Origin: an uncultured Acidaminococcus sp.
Lineage (GTDB): Bacteria; Bacillota; Negativicutes; Acidaminococcales; Acidaminococcaceae
Assembly: GCA_902796945.1 (NCBI GenBank)
Contig: CADBQR010000040.1
Location: forward strand, 1-36,456
Direction: 5' to 3'
DNA length: 36,456 nt
Part shown: one piece after another, positions 14,190-22,163 of the stretch
Position numbering within the stretch: position 1 is the first letter of the stretch
Layout: each line of letters begins with the position of its first letter
Program-made: the position numbers and the translations under genes
Notes under the pieces: generated by a model
What the model was told of the DNA's origin: nothing
What the model saw: only the letters and a program-made list of their open reading frames with translations
The model's database searches: none

Positions 14190-14989
14190 CAGAGATTACA
14201 TTAGGCCAATACTACCCTGGCGAGTCCGTTGTCCATCATCTGGACCCGCGCACGAAGATCCTGGGCGTCCTGTTTTATATGGTCATGGTCTTCCTGGCAA
14301 ACAGCCCTCTCAGCTACGGGCTCCTCATTGCCTTTCTTATTGCGGCGACGGCCCTGGCAAAACTTCCGCCGGGACTTTTGTTGAAATCCATCAAGCCCCT
14401 GTGGATCATCATTCTCCTGACCCTTGTCCTGCATTTCTTTACGGATCCAGGGGAAGTGCTGTGGCATTGGAAGGTCTTTACGATTACCAAGGAAGGAATT
14501 ATCATGGGCATCAAAATGTCCCTTCGCCTGGTGCTGCTCCTTCTCGTATCGTCCCTGATGACGTTTACGACGTCCCCGATTGTATTGACCGACGGGATTG
14601 AAAGCCTGCTGCGCCCCTTCAAAAGGGTCGGTGTGCCGGCCCATGAACTGGCGATGATGATGACCATTGCCTTGCGTTTCATTCCGACGCTGCTGGAGGA
14701 AACGGACCGCATCATGAAGGCACAGATGTCCCGGGGGGCCGATTTTTCGTCGGGAAATATCGTGCAGCGGGCTAAGAACCTGCTGCCCATCCTGATTCCG
14801 CTTTTTATTTCTTCCTTCCGCCGGGCCGACGAGCTGGCCCTTGCCATGGAGGCCCGCTGCTATCACGGCGGCGAAGGGCGGACCCGGATGCATGAACTGG
14901 TATATCAAAAACGGGACGGCGCGGCCGCTTTTATTCTGGTGCTGCTTTTTGCGGTCCTTGTTTTCCTGCGTTGGGGTATGCCGGCATGA
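14183..14989 (+). CDS. ecfT: Energy-coupling factor transporter transmembrane protein EcfT
   Basis: This 268-residue protein is the membrane scaffold that couples the two ATPases to the S component. It starts GQYYPGESVVHHLDPRTKIL, a family hallmark. Five or so hydrophobic segments follow (ILGVLFYMVMVFLA, LLIAFLIAATALA, PLWIIILLTLVLHFF, LRLVLLLLVSSLMTF and a C-terminal helix). The two coupling helices carry the Ala-Arg-Gly type motifs, seen here as MKAQMSRGADF and LALAMEARCY. Start ATG 14183 overlaps the ecfA2 stop; the upstream GTG at 14174 is not needed. The stop overlaps the truA start (ATGA). Confidence 0.94.
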   Translation: MLTEITLGQYYPGESVVHHLDPRTKILGVLFYMVMVFLANSPLSYGLLIAFLIAATALAKLPPGLLLKSIKPLWIIILLTLVLHFFTDPGEVLWHWKVFTITKEGIIMGIKMSLRLVLLLLVSSLMTFTTSPIVLTDGIESLLRPFKRVGVPAHELAMMMTIALRFIPTLLEETDRIMKAQMSRGADFSSGNIVQRAKNLLPILIPLFISSFRRADELALAMEARCYHGGEGRTRMHELVYQKRDGAAAFILVLLFAVLVFLRWGMPA

Positions 14990-15726
14990 CAAAACGAACA
15001 ATTAAGGCAGTGGTAGCCTATGATGGCACCCACTATCAGGGATTCCAGCGGCAGAAGCGGGGTGTAGGCGTTCAACAGGTCCTGGAATCGGCACTGACGA
15101 AAGTCCTGAAGGAACCAATCCTGATCAAGGCGGCCGGGCGGACCGATGCCGGTGTCCATGCCCTGGGACAGGTCATTTCCTTCGAAACGAGTTCTCCCAT
15201 CCCGCCTGAAAATTACCGCCGCGCCCTGCAGCCCGTCCTTCCGGAGGACGTGGCCATACGGGAAGCGGAATTTGCACCGGAAGGGTTTCATGCCCGTTTT
15301 GATGCCGTGGAAAAAACCTATCAATACCATGTCCTTTATTCCCCGCTTCCCAATCCGTGCATGCGGAATTATACCTGGCAAATCCGGGAGCCTCTTGATG
15401 TGGAAGCCATGAACCGGGCGGCGGCCCTGCTTCTGGGAACCCATGATTTTACTTCCTTCCGCAATCACGGCAGTGAGGAGACGTCCCCGGTAAGGACCAT
15501 GACGGAAGCGCGTTGGACCACCTGCGGGGATGCATATATCTTCACCATTACGGGGGATGGGTTCCTGTACCGGATGGTGCGGAATCTTGTAGGATGCCTA
15601 GTCAAGGTCGGGTTGGGGAAATGGACCGTCGATGATTTTAAGCGGGTTATGGATGAAAAGAACCGGAAAAAGGCAGGCATGGCTGCTCCGGCAGGAGGGT
15701 TGTGCCTGGTAAGGGTACGGTATTGA
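14986..15726 (+). CDS. truA: tRNA pseudouridine(38-40) synthase TruA
   Basis: TruA converts uridines 38, 39 and 40 in the anticodon arm of many tRNAs to pseudouridine. The 246-residue protein has the family start VVAYDGTHYQGFQRQ and the catalytic Asp in AAGRTDAGVHALGQV. It also has FHARFDAVEKTYQYH, the middle motif HDFTSFRNHGSEETSPVRTM, and near the end FLYRMVRNLVGCLVKVGLGK. Length is normal for bacterial TruA. ATG 14986 overlaps the ecfT stop. The arrangement ecfA1-ecfA2-ecfT-truA is the common Firmicute order, which supports all four calls. Confidence 0.97.
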   Translation: MTKRTIKAVVAYDGTHYQGFQRQKRGVGVQQVLESALTKVLKEPILIKAAGRTDAGVHALGQVISFETSSPIPPENYRRALQPVLPEDVAIREAEFAPEGFHARFDAVEKTYQYHVLYSPLPNPCMRNYTWQIREPLDVEAMNRAAALLLGTHDFTSFRNHGSEETSPVRTMTEARWTTCGDAYIFTITGDGFLYRMVRNLVGCLVKVGLGKWTVDDFKRVMDEKNRKKAGMAAPAGGLCLVRVRY

Positions 15727-15774
15727 AGCAGCGTGGCCGGCTGCCTTCTTCCAGATCCGGATTCAAAAGATCTT

Positions 15775-15828
15775 ACCTTCCCTATGGTTATGGAAAGCAA
15801 ACCTTCCCATGACCATAGGGAAGGTTTT
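15775..15828 (+). terminator. Terminator of the ecf-truA operon
   Basis: A 19-bp stem with one G-T pair: the left arm starts ACCTTCCCTATGGT at 15775 and the right arm ends ACCATAGGGAAGGT at 15825, with a loop of about 13 nt and TTTTC at the end. It is unusually long and stable. Confidence 0.85.
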
Positions 15829-15972
15829 CTGTTTCCTGATGCCATTTTTCCTTTGGCTTTTTCAATGCAGGTCATTCTGGAAAAAGCGGCCAATCCCTTT
15901 TTCTTCCCTGGAAGGCCTGAAACGGGCCCATTTTCAGACATGAATCATCTTGGCGACTCATCAAATAGGAAC

Positions 15973-16002
15973 TTTACAGCTCTAAAATGGCAGTGATATA
16001 AT
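15973..16002 (+). promoter_or_regulatory. Promoter of the AGCS symporter leader
   Basis: TTTACA (15973-15978), 18 bases, TATAAT (15997-16002). Transcription would start near 16009, giving a 5' leader of about 360 nt. Confidence 0.7.
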
Positions 16003-16054
16003 TAATTAGAAAGTTGCAATACATGTCTTTTCTTAAAAAACAAATGAGGAAAGG

Positions 16055-16133
16055 GGGCAGCCGTTTTCATAAAGACATGGCCGGATAACTCTGTGGGACA
16101 TAAAACGACTGTCCGGCAGAGTGTCTGTTTTTT
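16055..16133 (+). promoter_or_regulatory. Candidate structured RNA leader (pseudoknot plus T-run)
   Basis: GGGCAGCCGTTTT (16055-16067) can pair with AAAACGACTGTCC (16102-16114), 13 positions with one G-T and one C-A. The loop segment ACTCTG (16088-16093) is complementary to CAGAGT (16117-16122) just 3' of that stem, which is an H-type pseudoknot. CCGGA (16081-16085) and TCCGG (16112-16116) give a competing hairpin. TTTTTT (16128-16133) follows. This layout suits a riboswitch or protein-controlled attenuator. It does not match the glycine riboswitch consensus that I know. Confidence 0.45.
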
Positions 16134-16371
16134 GTTTCTGCATCGTTCATCAATCAATTTTTGGCGTTTTTTCTCAGGTCATTTTTTTGTATCCCCTGCG
16201 GTCCTGCCAGTTCTGGAAAACTTGCGGGAAACGCATGAAAAGAAGGGGAGCCTGGTTTTATGACCAGGCGGGGCAGGAAAACAGGTATCATCATTTTATA
16301 TAAGGATTCCCGTTGAAAAATGAATTGCGGAAAACAAAGATGGCGTGCAGCAGAGAAGGAGGGAGTTATCT

Positions 16372-17781
16372 ATGAATCTTGCAAATGATATTGTCAATGC
16401 CATCAGTGGTTTTATGTACAGTAAACTGTTGATTTTCATTCTGTTAGGCGGTGGTCTTTACTTCACCATTGCCACCAAGTTTGTCCAGCTTCGTCTTTTC
16501 GGGGAATCCCTCAAGGTCGTAATGGAAAAACCGACAACAAAGGGCAGTATTTCTTCTTTTCAGGCATTGATGGTCTCCACGGCTTCCCGCGTCGGGACCG
16601 GTAACATTGTCGGTGTTTCTACGGCTATCTGCCTGGGCGGCTATGGCGCTGTATTTTGGATGTGGCTGATTGCCCTGATCGGCGGCGGCTCTGCTTTTAT
16701 TGAAAGTACCCTGGCCCAGATCTACAAGAAGCGGGATCCGGAAGGCGGCAGCTACGGCGGTCCTGCCTATTATATCGAACAGGGGCTGAAGAGCCCGGCC
16801 ATAGCCACGGCTTTTGCCCTGAGTATGCTCTTTACCTATGCCGGCGGTTTCAATATGCTGGCTTCCTACAACCTGCAGTCAACGTTCAGCGTTTACAGTT
16901 TCTATAACCCTTCAACGACGCCGGTCATTATCGGTGCAATCCTGGCCATCACGGTGGGCTACTGCCTGATGGGCGGCGGCAAACGTATTGTGGCTGCTAC
17001 TTCCACCCTTGTGCCGATCATGGGCTGCTTGTATGTGATCGTTGCTTTATACATCACCCTTACGCACCTTTCCCTGCTCCCTGGTGTCCTGGGTCGGATC
17101 TTTACGGAAGCTTTTGATACAAAGGCTATTTTTGCCGGATTCTCCGGTTCCTGCGTGATGTACGGTATCAAACGCGGACTGTTCTCCAATGAAGCGGGTG
17201 TCGGTTCTGCACCGAACGCGGCGGCTGCTGCGGATGTCAGCCATCCGGTCAAGCAGGGTCTGGTACAGATGCTCTCCGTATTTATCGATACCCTGCTGCT
17301 CTGCACCTGCACGGCCATGATGTGCCTCTGCTCCGGAATCGTTCCTGATCCCAAGATGGCCGGTGCCCCTTACGTTCAGGCTTCCGTACAGGCCACGCTG
17401 GGCAGTTTCGGACCAATCTTCATCACCATTTCGATGGTCCTGTTTGCCTTTACGACCCTCCTGGGCAACTTCTACTATGTTGATAACCTGCTGATTTACC
17501 TCCTGAAGAGGATTCCCAGCAAGCAGTTCATGTTCCGGTTCCGCATTGTCGCTTCCCTGATCATTTTCTTCGGGGCTGTATTGAGCCTTGACTTTGTATG
17601 GAACCTGGCCGACGTCCTGATGGGTGTTATGGCCATTATCAACATTCCTTCGATCCTGATGCTGCACACCTGCTCCATTAAGTGCCTGGATGATTACTGC
17701 GCACAAAAAGCGGAAGGCAAGAATCCTGTATTCAAGGCTTCGACGGTTGGCCTGCAGGGGAAAGTGGATTTCTGGAATTAA
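16372..17781 (+). CDS. AGCS-family sodium:alanine/glycine symporter
   Basis: This 469-residue protein has about 11 membrane helices and belongs to the alanine/glycine:cation symporter family (AgcS, AlsT, DagA). Family signs are TKFVQLRLFGESLKVV, then ALMVSTASRVGTGNIVGVSTAICLGGYGAVFWMW, then AFIESTLAQIYK, then GGPAYYIEQGL, and MYGIKRGLFSNEAGVGSAPNAAAAA. The ribosome-binding site AAGGAGGG lies 8 bases before ATG 16372; the longer open frame to 16345 is ignored. It imports small neutral amino acids with Na ions. A leader with candidate regulatory structure precedes it and a terminator follows. The next gene is an alanine/ornithine-type racemase, which may act on the same amino acids. Confidence 0.93.
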   Translation: MNLANDIVNAISGFMYSKLLIFILLGGGLYFTIATKFVQLRLFGESLKVVMEKPTTKGSISSFQALMVSTASRVGTGNIVGVSTAICLGGYGAVFWMWLIALIGGGSAFIESTLAQIYKKRDPEGGSYGGPAYYIEQGLKSPAIATAFALSMLFTYAGGFNMLASYNLQSTFSVYSFYNPSTTPVIIGAILAITVGYCLMGGGKRIVAATSTLVPIMGCLYVIVALYITLTHLSLLPGVLGRIFTEAFDTKAIFAGFSGSCVMYGIKRGLFSNEAGVGSAPNAAAAADVSHPVKQGLVQMLSVFIDTLLLCTCTAMMCLCSGIVPDPKMAGAPYVQASVQATLGSFGPIFITISMVLFAFTTLLGNFYYVDNLLIYLLKRIPSKQFMFRFRIVASLIIFFGAVLSLDFVWNLADVLMGVMAIINIPSILMLHTCSIKCLDDYCAQKAEGKNPVFKASTVGLQGKVDFWN

Positions 17782-17804
17782 AAAGTTCTCACCTGATGAT
17801 ATGG

Positions 17805-17846
17805 AAAACGGTGGTCCTGCAGCACATGGCAGGACTGCCGTTTTTT
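17805..17846 (+). terminator. Terminator of the AGCS symporter gene
   Basis: AAAACGGTGGTCCTGC pairs with GCAGGACTGCCGTTTT, 16 positions with only one wobble and one mismatch, followed by TTTTTT including the stem foot. Confidence 0.88.
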
Positions 17847-17868
17847 AGCCCGGAGAAAGGGAGGGATA

Positions 17869-18951
17869 ATGATGTATCCTCTTTTGACTGTGAATCTGCC
17901 TCATTTGAGGGAAAATGTGCGTGTCATGCGGGAACTCTGCGCTTCCCATGGGATTGAAATCACTGCCGTCACAAAAGTGTTCGGAGCGGATCCCCAAATT
18001 GCGAAAGTGCTTACCGATGGCGGGATTAAGATTCTCTGCGATTCGCGGGTGGCCAATCTCAAAAACCTGAAGGACCTGCCCGCTGAAAAGTGGTTGATCC
18101 GGCCTCCCATGCTCTCGGAGGTCCCGGATCTTGTGCAGTATGCGGACGCGTCCCTCAATTCGGAAATCGCCGTCATCCGCGCCATTGACGAGGAAGCAGG
18201 GCGCCAGGGACGCCGTCATAAGATTATCCTGATGGCGGATTTGGGGGATATCCGTGAAGGCTATGTTGATTATGATGAACTGGTTGCGGTTTCCCGGGAA
18301 GTGGAATCCCTGCCCCATGTGGATATGTACGGCGTAGGTGTCAATCTGACCTGTTTTTCCTTTATTCAATATGATACGGAAAAGCTGTCCCAGCTGGTAA
18401 AGATCCGTGACCGGGTTGCCAATGCCGTGGGTCACGAAATTCCTGTCATCAGCGGTGGGAACTCAGCGGCCATTTACCTGATGCTGCACAATGGAATCCC
18501 GAAGGGCGTGAATACCCTCCGGCTCGGGGAATCGGTCCTCTTCGGCAGGGAGAGATCCCATTATACCTACCTGCCGGGAACTTATAATGATGTGTTTATG
18601 CTGGATTGTGAAATTGTTGAATTGAAGTATAAACCATCCCTTCCCTGGGGAACCGTCGGAGTTGACTCCTATGGAAAGAAACCGGAATTTATTGACCGCG
18701 GCCCGCACCGGCTGAAAGCCATCTGTGCCCTGGGAAAACAGGATTTTGACGTGGAAACCACGGCGACTGTCGATCCGGACATCTACCTGCTGGGTGCCAG
18801 CTCGGACCATTTGATGATCGATGTGACGGACAGCAGGGAAACATACCATGTAGGTGATGTCATCAGGCTCCGTCTGGGCTACTTCTCGACCATGCGGGCA
18901 TTTACGTCAAAGTACGTGACCAAACAATATATTGAATGTTCCTCTAAGTGA
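17869..18951 (+). CDS. PLP-dependent alanine/ornithine racemase family enzyme
   Basis: This 360-residue protein has the alanine-racemase N-terminal TIM barrel with PLP lysine in ITAVTKVFGADP (residue about 38). It belongs to the subgroup that includes ornithine racemase Orr of Clostridium and E. coli YhfX. Subgroup signs are CDSRVANLKNL, KIILMADLGDIREGY, GVGVNLTCF, SGGNSAAIYLM, NTLRLGESVLFGRE and the short C-terminal beta domain. GGAGGGATA precedes tandem ATGs at 17869 and 17872; either could be used. It would interconvert L and D forms of an amino acid such as alanine or ornithine in the cytosol. The preceding symporter has its own terminator, so they are neighbours rather than a proven operon. 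The substrate cannot be decided from sequence. Confidence 0.87.
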   Translation: MMYPLLTVNLPHLRENVRVMRELCASHGIEITAVTKVFGADPQIAKVLTDGGIKILCDSRVANLKNLKDLPAEKWLIRPPMLSEVPDLVQYADASLNSEIAVIRAIDEEAGRQGRRHKIILMADLGDIREGYVDYDELVAVSREVESLPHVDMYGVGVNLTCFSFIQYDTEKLSQLVKIRDRVANAVGHEIPVISGGNSAAIYLMLHNGIPKGVNTLRLGESVLFGRERSHYTYLPGTYNDVFMLDCEIVELKYKPSLPWGTVGVDSYGKKPEFIDRGPHRLKAICALGKQDFDVETTATVDPDIYLLGASSDHLMIDVTDSRETYHVGDVIRLRLGYFSTMRAFTSKYVTKQYIECSSK

Positions 18952-18966
18952 AGAAACGGAATACTC

Positions 18967-19009
18967 CACCAGCGGGCCCTGCTTCAGCCGTCCCGCTGGT
19001 GATTTTTTG
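18967..19009 (+). terminator. Terminator of the racemase gene
   Basis: CACCAGCGGG (18967-18976) pairs perfectly with CCCGCTGGTG (18992-19001), followed by ATTTTTTG. Confidence 0.88.
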
Positions 19010-19071
19010 TCCTGGCAGCCCCCTGGCAAGAGCTGCTTCAAAGCAGGACTTCAAAGAAATAATTCTATATA

Positions 19072-19100
19072 TTGTATTTGACATGACCTTGTAGTACAAT
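19072..19100 (+). promoter_or_regulatory. Promoter of the TonB-dependent receptor gene, inside an inverted repeat
   Basis: TTGTAT (19072-19077), 17 bases, TACAAT (19095-19100). The boxes lie in a 7-bp inverted repeat, TATTGTA and TACAATA. A perfect TTGACA lies between them but has no -10 at a usable distance. No convincing Fur box or cobalamin riboswitch is visible. Confidence 0.5.
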
Positions 19101-19185
19101 AGGTTGTGCTTCAAGCATATTGTTGAGGAATTCCTTCGGGGTATTGAACGGGAACTTCCTGACCTGGAATGAGAGGAGATCGTTT

Positions 19186-21105
19186 ATGCTGGATTTTGGG
19201 AAAAAGAAAGTCACTGCCGGAGTATTGGGTTTGCTCCTGATGGGAGGCCCCCTGACCGGAATGGCGGCGGAGGCTGCCGAGGACAATGAAGGGGTACAGG
19301 ATATTGTCATTACGGCCAACCGGATTCCTAACAGGAAAGTGGATACACCGGCCAATGTGAGCATTGTGACGGCTCAACAGATCGAGGACTGGAACAGCCG
19401 CAGTGTGGCCGATGCCTTGGAGAATGTGCCCGGTGTGCGCGTAATGCGAAGCGGCGCGGGAGCTCTTGAGCAGCATATCCTTTTGAATGGGGACGATCGC
19501 GTCCTCATGCTTGTTGACGGGCGCCGGGTCAATGGTGGCATGGGTCAGAATTTTGGTAAGGCGACGTTTGATGCCAACACGCTGCCTCCTGTTGAGATGA
19601 TCGATCATGTGGAGATTATCAAGGGTGGGGCCTCGACGGTTTACGGTGCTGATGCGGTTGGTGGTGTCATCAATATCATTACCAAGACACCGGAAAAGGC
19701 TTCTGGCAAGGTTCATGCCGGTTATGGCTCCTGGGGCAGCCAGCAGTGGGGTGTCGACTTCACGGACAAGGTGGGCAAGACCGGTATTGTAATGGGTGCC
19801 GGACGGGAAAAAGTTTCCCATATGAAATATAAGGACGCGGATGGGAACATGAAGCAATGGAATTATGCTTCAAACTATACCCAGGATCGCCTGTCCCTGA
19901 AGTTGACACAGGATTTTACAGATGCTGAGGGCCTGACGCTGGCCTATGATTATTCCAATTTGGATGGAATCAACCCGAATTTCCTGGGGAGCATGAACTG
20001 GTATGATTTGGGTAAAGTTACAAATAATGTAGGCCTGACCTATGATTGGAATCGAAACCAGAAAAACAGCGGTTTCCTCCGGGCCTATCGTAATTACTAC
20101 CGGTACAGTTCCATTGGTTATGGCCCCTATGCCACGGCTGGCGATATGAAGTCCGTTGACTGGGCTGTGGAGGGACAGCAGAATTTTGTCCTTTCCGATA
20201 CGAATACGCTGGTTGCAGGACTCGAGTACCGCCGTTCAGCGGCTGAAAACAGCGCAACCTACAGCGGCAGCAGGAATTTCCACAATCGCGCCGTATTCTT
20301 GCAGGATCAATGGGAATTTGCCCCGACCTGGCAGCTGAATACGGGCGTCCGCTATGATAATCATAGTAAGGCGGGAAGCCGTACAACCGGAAGCGCTGGT
20401 CTCAATAAAAAATTTAACGAAAACAGCCATGCCTATTTTTCCTGGAACCAGGTATTCAGGACACCGACCATGGATGATTTGTATTACTGGAATCCTTCCT
20501 GGATGATGTATGGCAATGAAAACCTGAAGCCGGAAACCGGGAATGTCTATTCACTTGGCTACAACTTCAAGTCTTCGCCGGCAACGGAATGGAATGTGAA
20601 CGCCTTTTACAGCAATCTGCATGATGCCATTCGCTGGACCAGCTTTCCTGATTATTCCTGGCGGGTACAGAATATCGACAAACAGAAAAAGCGCGGTATG
20701 GAGCTTTCCGTAAACCACAAACTGAATGATCACTGGGACCTGAATGCTTCTTATACTTATGTGAAAGTAGACAATAATACCAATGATGGTCACGGATACG
20801 TGCGGGATCTCAATTATGCCCCGAATTATTACCAATTCGGCATCCGGTACCATGATGATTCCTGGAATATCAATCTTGTTGGTCGTGCTGCCAATGGTCT
20901 TTCCAGGGAGCGGTTTGGCGAAAACCGCTATCTGACGATGGACCTGAATGCCCGGTACACCTTTGACAAGCATTGGACCGGCTTTGCTTCCGTCTATAAC
21001 TTGAATAATGCGGCCTATACCGAATATGGTGGCGTCATAAACGGACAGGATCTGTATCCGATGCCAGGTCGCCGTTTTGTTGTCGGTGCTGAATACAAGT
21101 TCTGA
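19186..21105 (+). CDS. TonB-dependent outer-membrane receptor
   Basis: This 639-residue protein has a signal peptide ending near GMAAEA, then a short TonB-box-like VQDIVITANRI. A plug domain follows (SIVTAQQIEDWNSRSVADALENVPGVRV, then HVEIIKGGASTVYGADAVGGVINIITK, residues about 45-165), then a beta-barrel ending RFVVGAEYKF with the terminal Phe of outer-membrane barrels. GAGAGGAG precedes ATG 19186. Size and plug resemble the BtuB/siderophore group. The gene heads a cluster with a binding lipoprotein, an ABC ATPase and exbB-exbD-tonB, so it imports a scarce ligand such as cobalamin, haem or an iron chelate. The ligand cannot be read. It shows that the organism has an outer membrane. Confidence 0.95.
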   Translation: MLDFGKKKVTAGVLGLLLMGGPLTGMAAEAAEDNEGVQDIVITANRIPNRKVDTPANVSIVTAQQIEDWNSRSVADALENVPGVRVMRSGAGALEQHILLNGDDRVLMLVDGRRVNGGMGQNFGKATFDANTLPPVEMIDHVEIIKGGASTVYGADAVGGVINIITKTPEKASGKVHAGYGSWGSQQWGVDFTDKVGKTGIVMGAGREKVSHMKYKDADGNMKQWNYASNYTQDRLSLKLTQDFTDAEGLTLAYDYSNLDGINPNFLGSMNWYDLGKVTNNVGLTYDWNRNQKNSGFLRAYRNYYRYSSIGYGPYATAGDMKSVDWAVEGQQNFVLSDTNTLVAGLEYRRSAAENSATYSGSRNFHNRAVFLQDQWEFAPTWQLNTGVRYDNHSKAGSRTTGSAGLNKKFNENSHAYFSWNQVFRTPTMDDLYYWNPSWMMYGNENLKPETGNVYSLGYNFKSSPATEWNVNAFYSNLHDAIRWTSFPDYSWRVQNIDKQKKRGMELSVNHKLNDHWDLNASYTYVKVDNNTNDGHGYVRDLNYAPNYYQFGIRYHDDSWNINLVGRAANGLSRERFGENRYLTMDLNARYTFDKHWTGFASVYNLNNAAYTEYGGVINGQDLYPMPGRRFVVGAEYKF

Positions 21106-21121
21106 AAAACCGTGTTATAAT

Positions 21122-21152
21122 AAAGGAATCGCTTTTGGGCGATTCCTTTTTC
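21122..21152 (+). terminator. Attenuating terminator between receptor and binding protein
   Basis: AAAGGAATCGC (21122-21132) pairs with GCGATTCCTTT (21139-21149), with a 6-nt loop and T-run. Placed 17 bases after the receptor stop, it would lower expression of the downstream ABC and TonB genes relative to the receptor. Confidence 0.8.
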
Positions 21153-21188
21153 AATAGGAAAGATTACGTTTTAGGAGCAGGGACGCTT

Positions 21189-22163
21189 ATGAACAGACGA
21201 CGTTTTCCAGGCCTGATCCTGTTGGTTCTTTTTACCTGGCTGTGTATGCTCCTGACTGGCTGCAGCCATAAAGCGCAAACCGGCGCCTATACGGTGGTGG
21301 ATGCCCGGGGCAGGAAAGTAGCTTTCAAGGCTGAACCGAAAAAAGTGCTGACCGATTCCCTCCATCTTGACGAAACGGTACTGACCCTGGTGCCGGCTTC
21401 CCGTCTTGCCGCGGCCTACTACTTGTCAGGCGAGCCGGGGATTTCCTTTGTGGCAGAGGAAACCAGGGCGCTGCCTAAACTGCGTCAATATACACCGGAA
21501 GCGGTCGCCTCGTACCATCCGGATGTGTTTTTTGCTTCTGACTGGTCCGATCCGCTTCTGCTCCGCAAGGTTGAGGAAATGGGCATCCCTGTTTTTATCT
21601 GTCATGGTCCGGTGACCGTGGCCGAAGTGGAGGATAATGTCCGTCTCATGGCAGCGGTCCTGCATCAGGAAGAAGTGGGGCGTCGTGTAATCCGGATCAT
21701 GGAACAGGAACTGGGACAGATTGATGCGGCCATAGGAAAGGAACACGGACGTAAGCCGGTGGGACTGCTTTTATCCCTCATGAGTCAGTATGGCGGAGCG
21801 GGATCGCTTTTTGACGAACTGGCGGCCCGGGGTGGCTGGATCAATGGATTGGCCAAAGGGGGGCTGAAAAACGGAATGCCCCTTACGGAAGAAGCCGTAC
21901 TTGCCGCCCAGCCGGACTTTTTCCTTGTGTCCCAGCCATATGAGGAAGAAAAAGAAGCCTACGAGGCTTTTCAAAAGGATTTTTTCAGCCAGCCCGCCTA
22001 TCGGGACCTTGCCAGGACCTGCCGCATGGAAGCCCTGCCGGACCGCTATGTGTATGATGCTTCCCCGCAATTGGTCTATGGAATCAAGGCCATGGCCAAT
22101 TGTGCGTATGGCAGGACGATTTTTCCCAGGGAACCGGAAAATGTGTTGAAAGGATTTGAATGA
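21189..22163 (+). CDS. ABC transporter substrate-binding lipoprotein (BtuF/FhuD-like)
   Basis: This 324-residue protein has a lipoprotein signal (LLVLFTWLCMLLTGC, lipobox LTGC). The fold is the helical-backbone class used for cobalamin and iron chelates. TVVDARGRKVAFKAEPKKVLT is the entry strand, YTPEAVASYHPDVFFASDW is the usual E-x-I-x(4)-PDLVI-type motif, and QPDFFLVSQPYEEE comes near the second lobe. The chosen ATG 21189 follows AGGAGCAGGGA; the upstream in-frame start at 21135 lies in the terminator. Its stop overlaps the start of the ATPase gene (ATGATG), so the two are coupled. It would hand the ligand released by the receptor to a membrane permease, but no permease gene follows. Confidence 0.87.
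   Translation: MNRRRFPGLILLVLFTWLCMLLTGCSHKAQTGAYTVVDARGRKVAFKAEPKKVLTDSLHLDETVLTLVPASRLAAAYYLSGEPGISFVAEETRALPKLRQYTPEAVASYHPDVFFASDWSDPLLLRKVEEMGIPVFICHGPVTVAEVEDNVRLMAAVLHQEEVGRRVIRIMEQELGQIDAAIGKEHGRKPVGLLLSLMSQYGGAGSLFDELAARGGWINGLAKGGLKNGMPLTEEAVLAAQPDFFLVSQPYEEEKEAYEAFQKDFFSQPAYRDLARTCRMEALPDRYVYDASPQLVYGIKAMANCAYGRTIFPREPENVLKGFE

Larger units (their letters stand above)
15727..16371. other. 645-base gap: terminator, promoter and long structured leader
   Basis: No coding region is visible. The left third holds the truA terminator, the centre a strong promoter (15973-16002), and the rest a leader of about 360 nt before the AGCS symporter. The leader contains the pseudoknot candidate 16055-16133 and a later hairpin GCCTGGT...ACCAGGC (16250-16270). 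Several in-frame stops and no ribosome-binding site argue against a leader peptide. Confidence 0.6.

Noticed and set aside
16009-16371. Glycine riboswitch or T-box before the AGCS symporter
   Set aside because: The conserved core sequences of the glycine aptamer and the T-box AGGGTGG element are not present.
18952-19185. Cobalamin riboswitch or Fur box before the TonB-dependent receptor
   Set aside because: No B12-box-like core and no convincing GATAATGATTATC-type repeat could be found; the gap is mostly a terminator, a promoter and a short leader.
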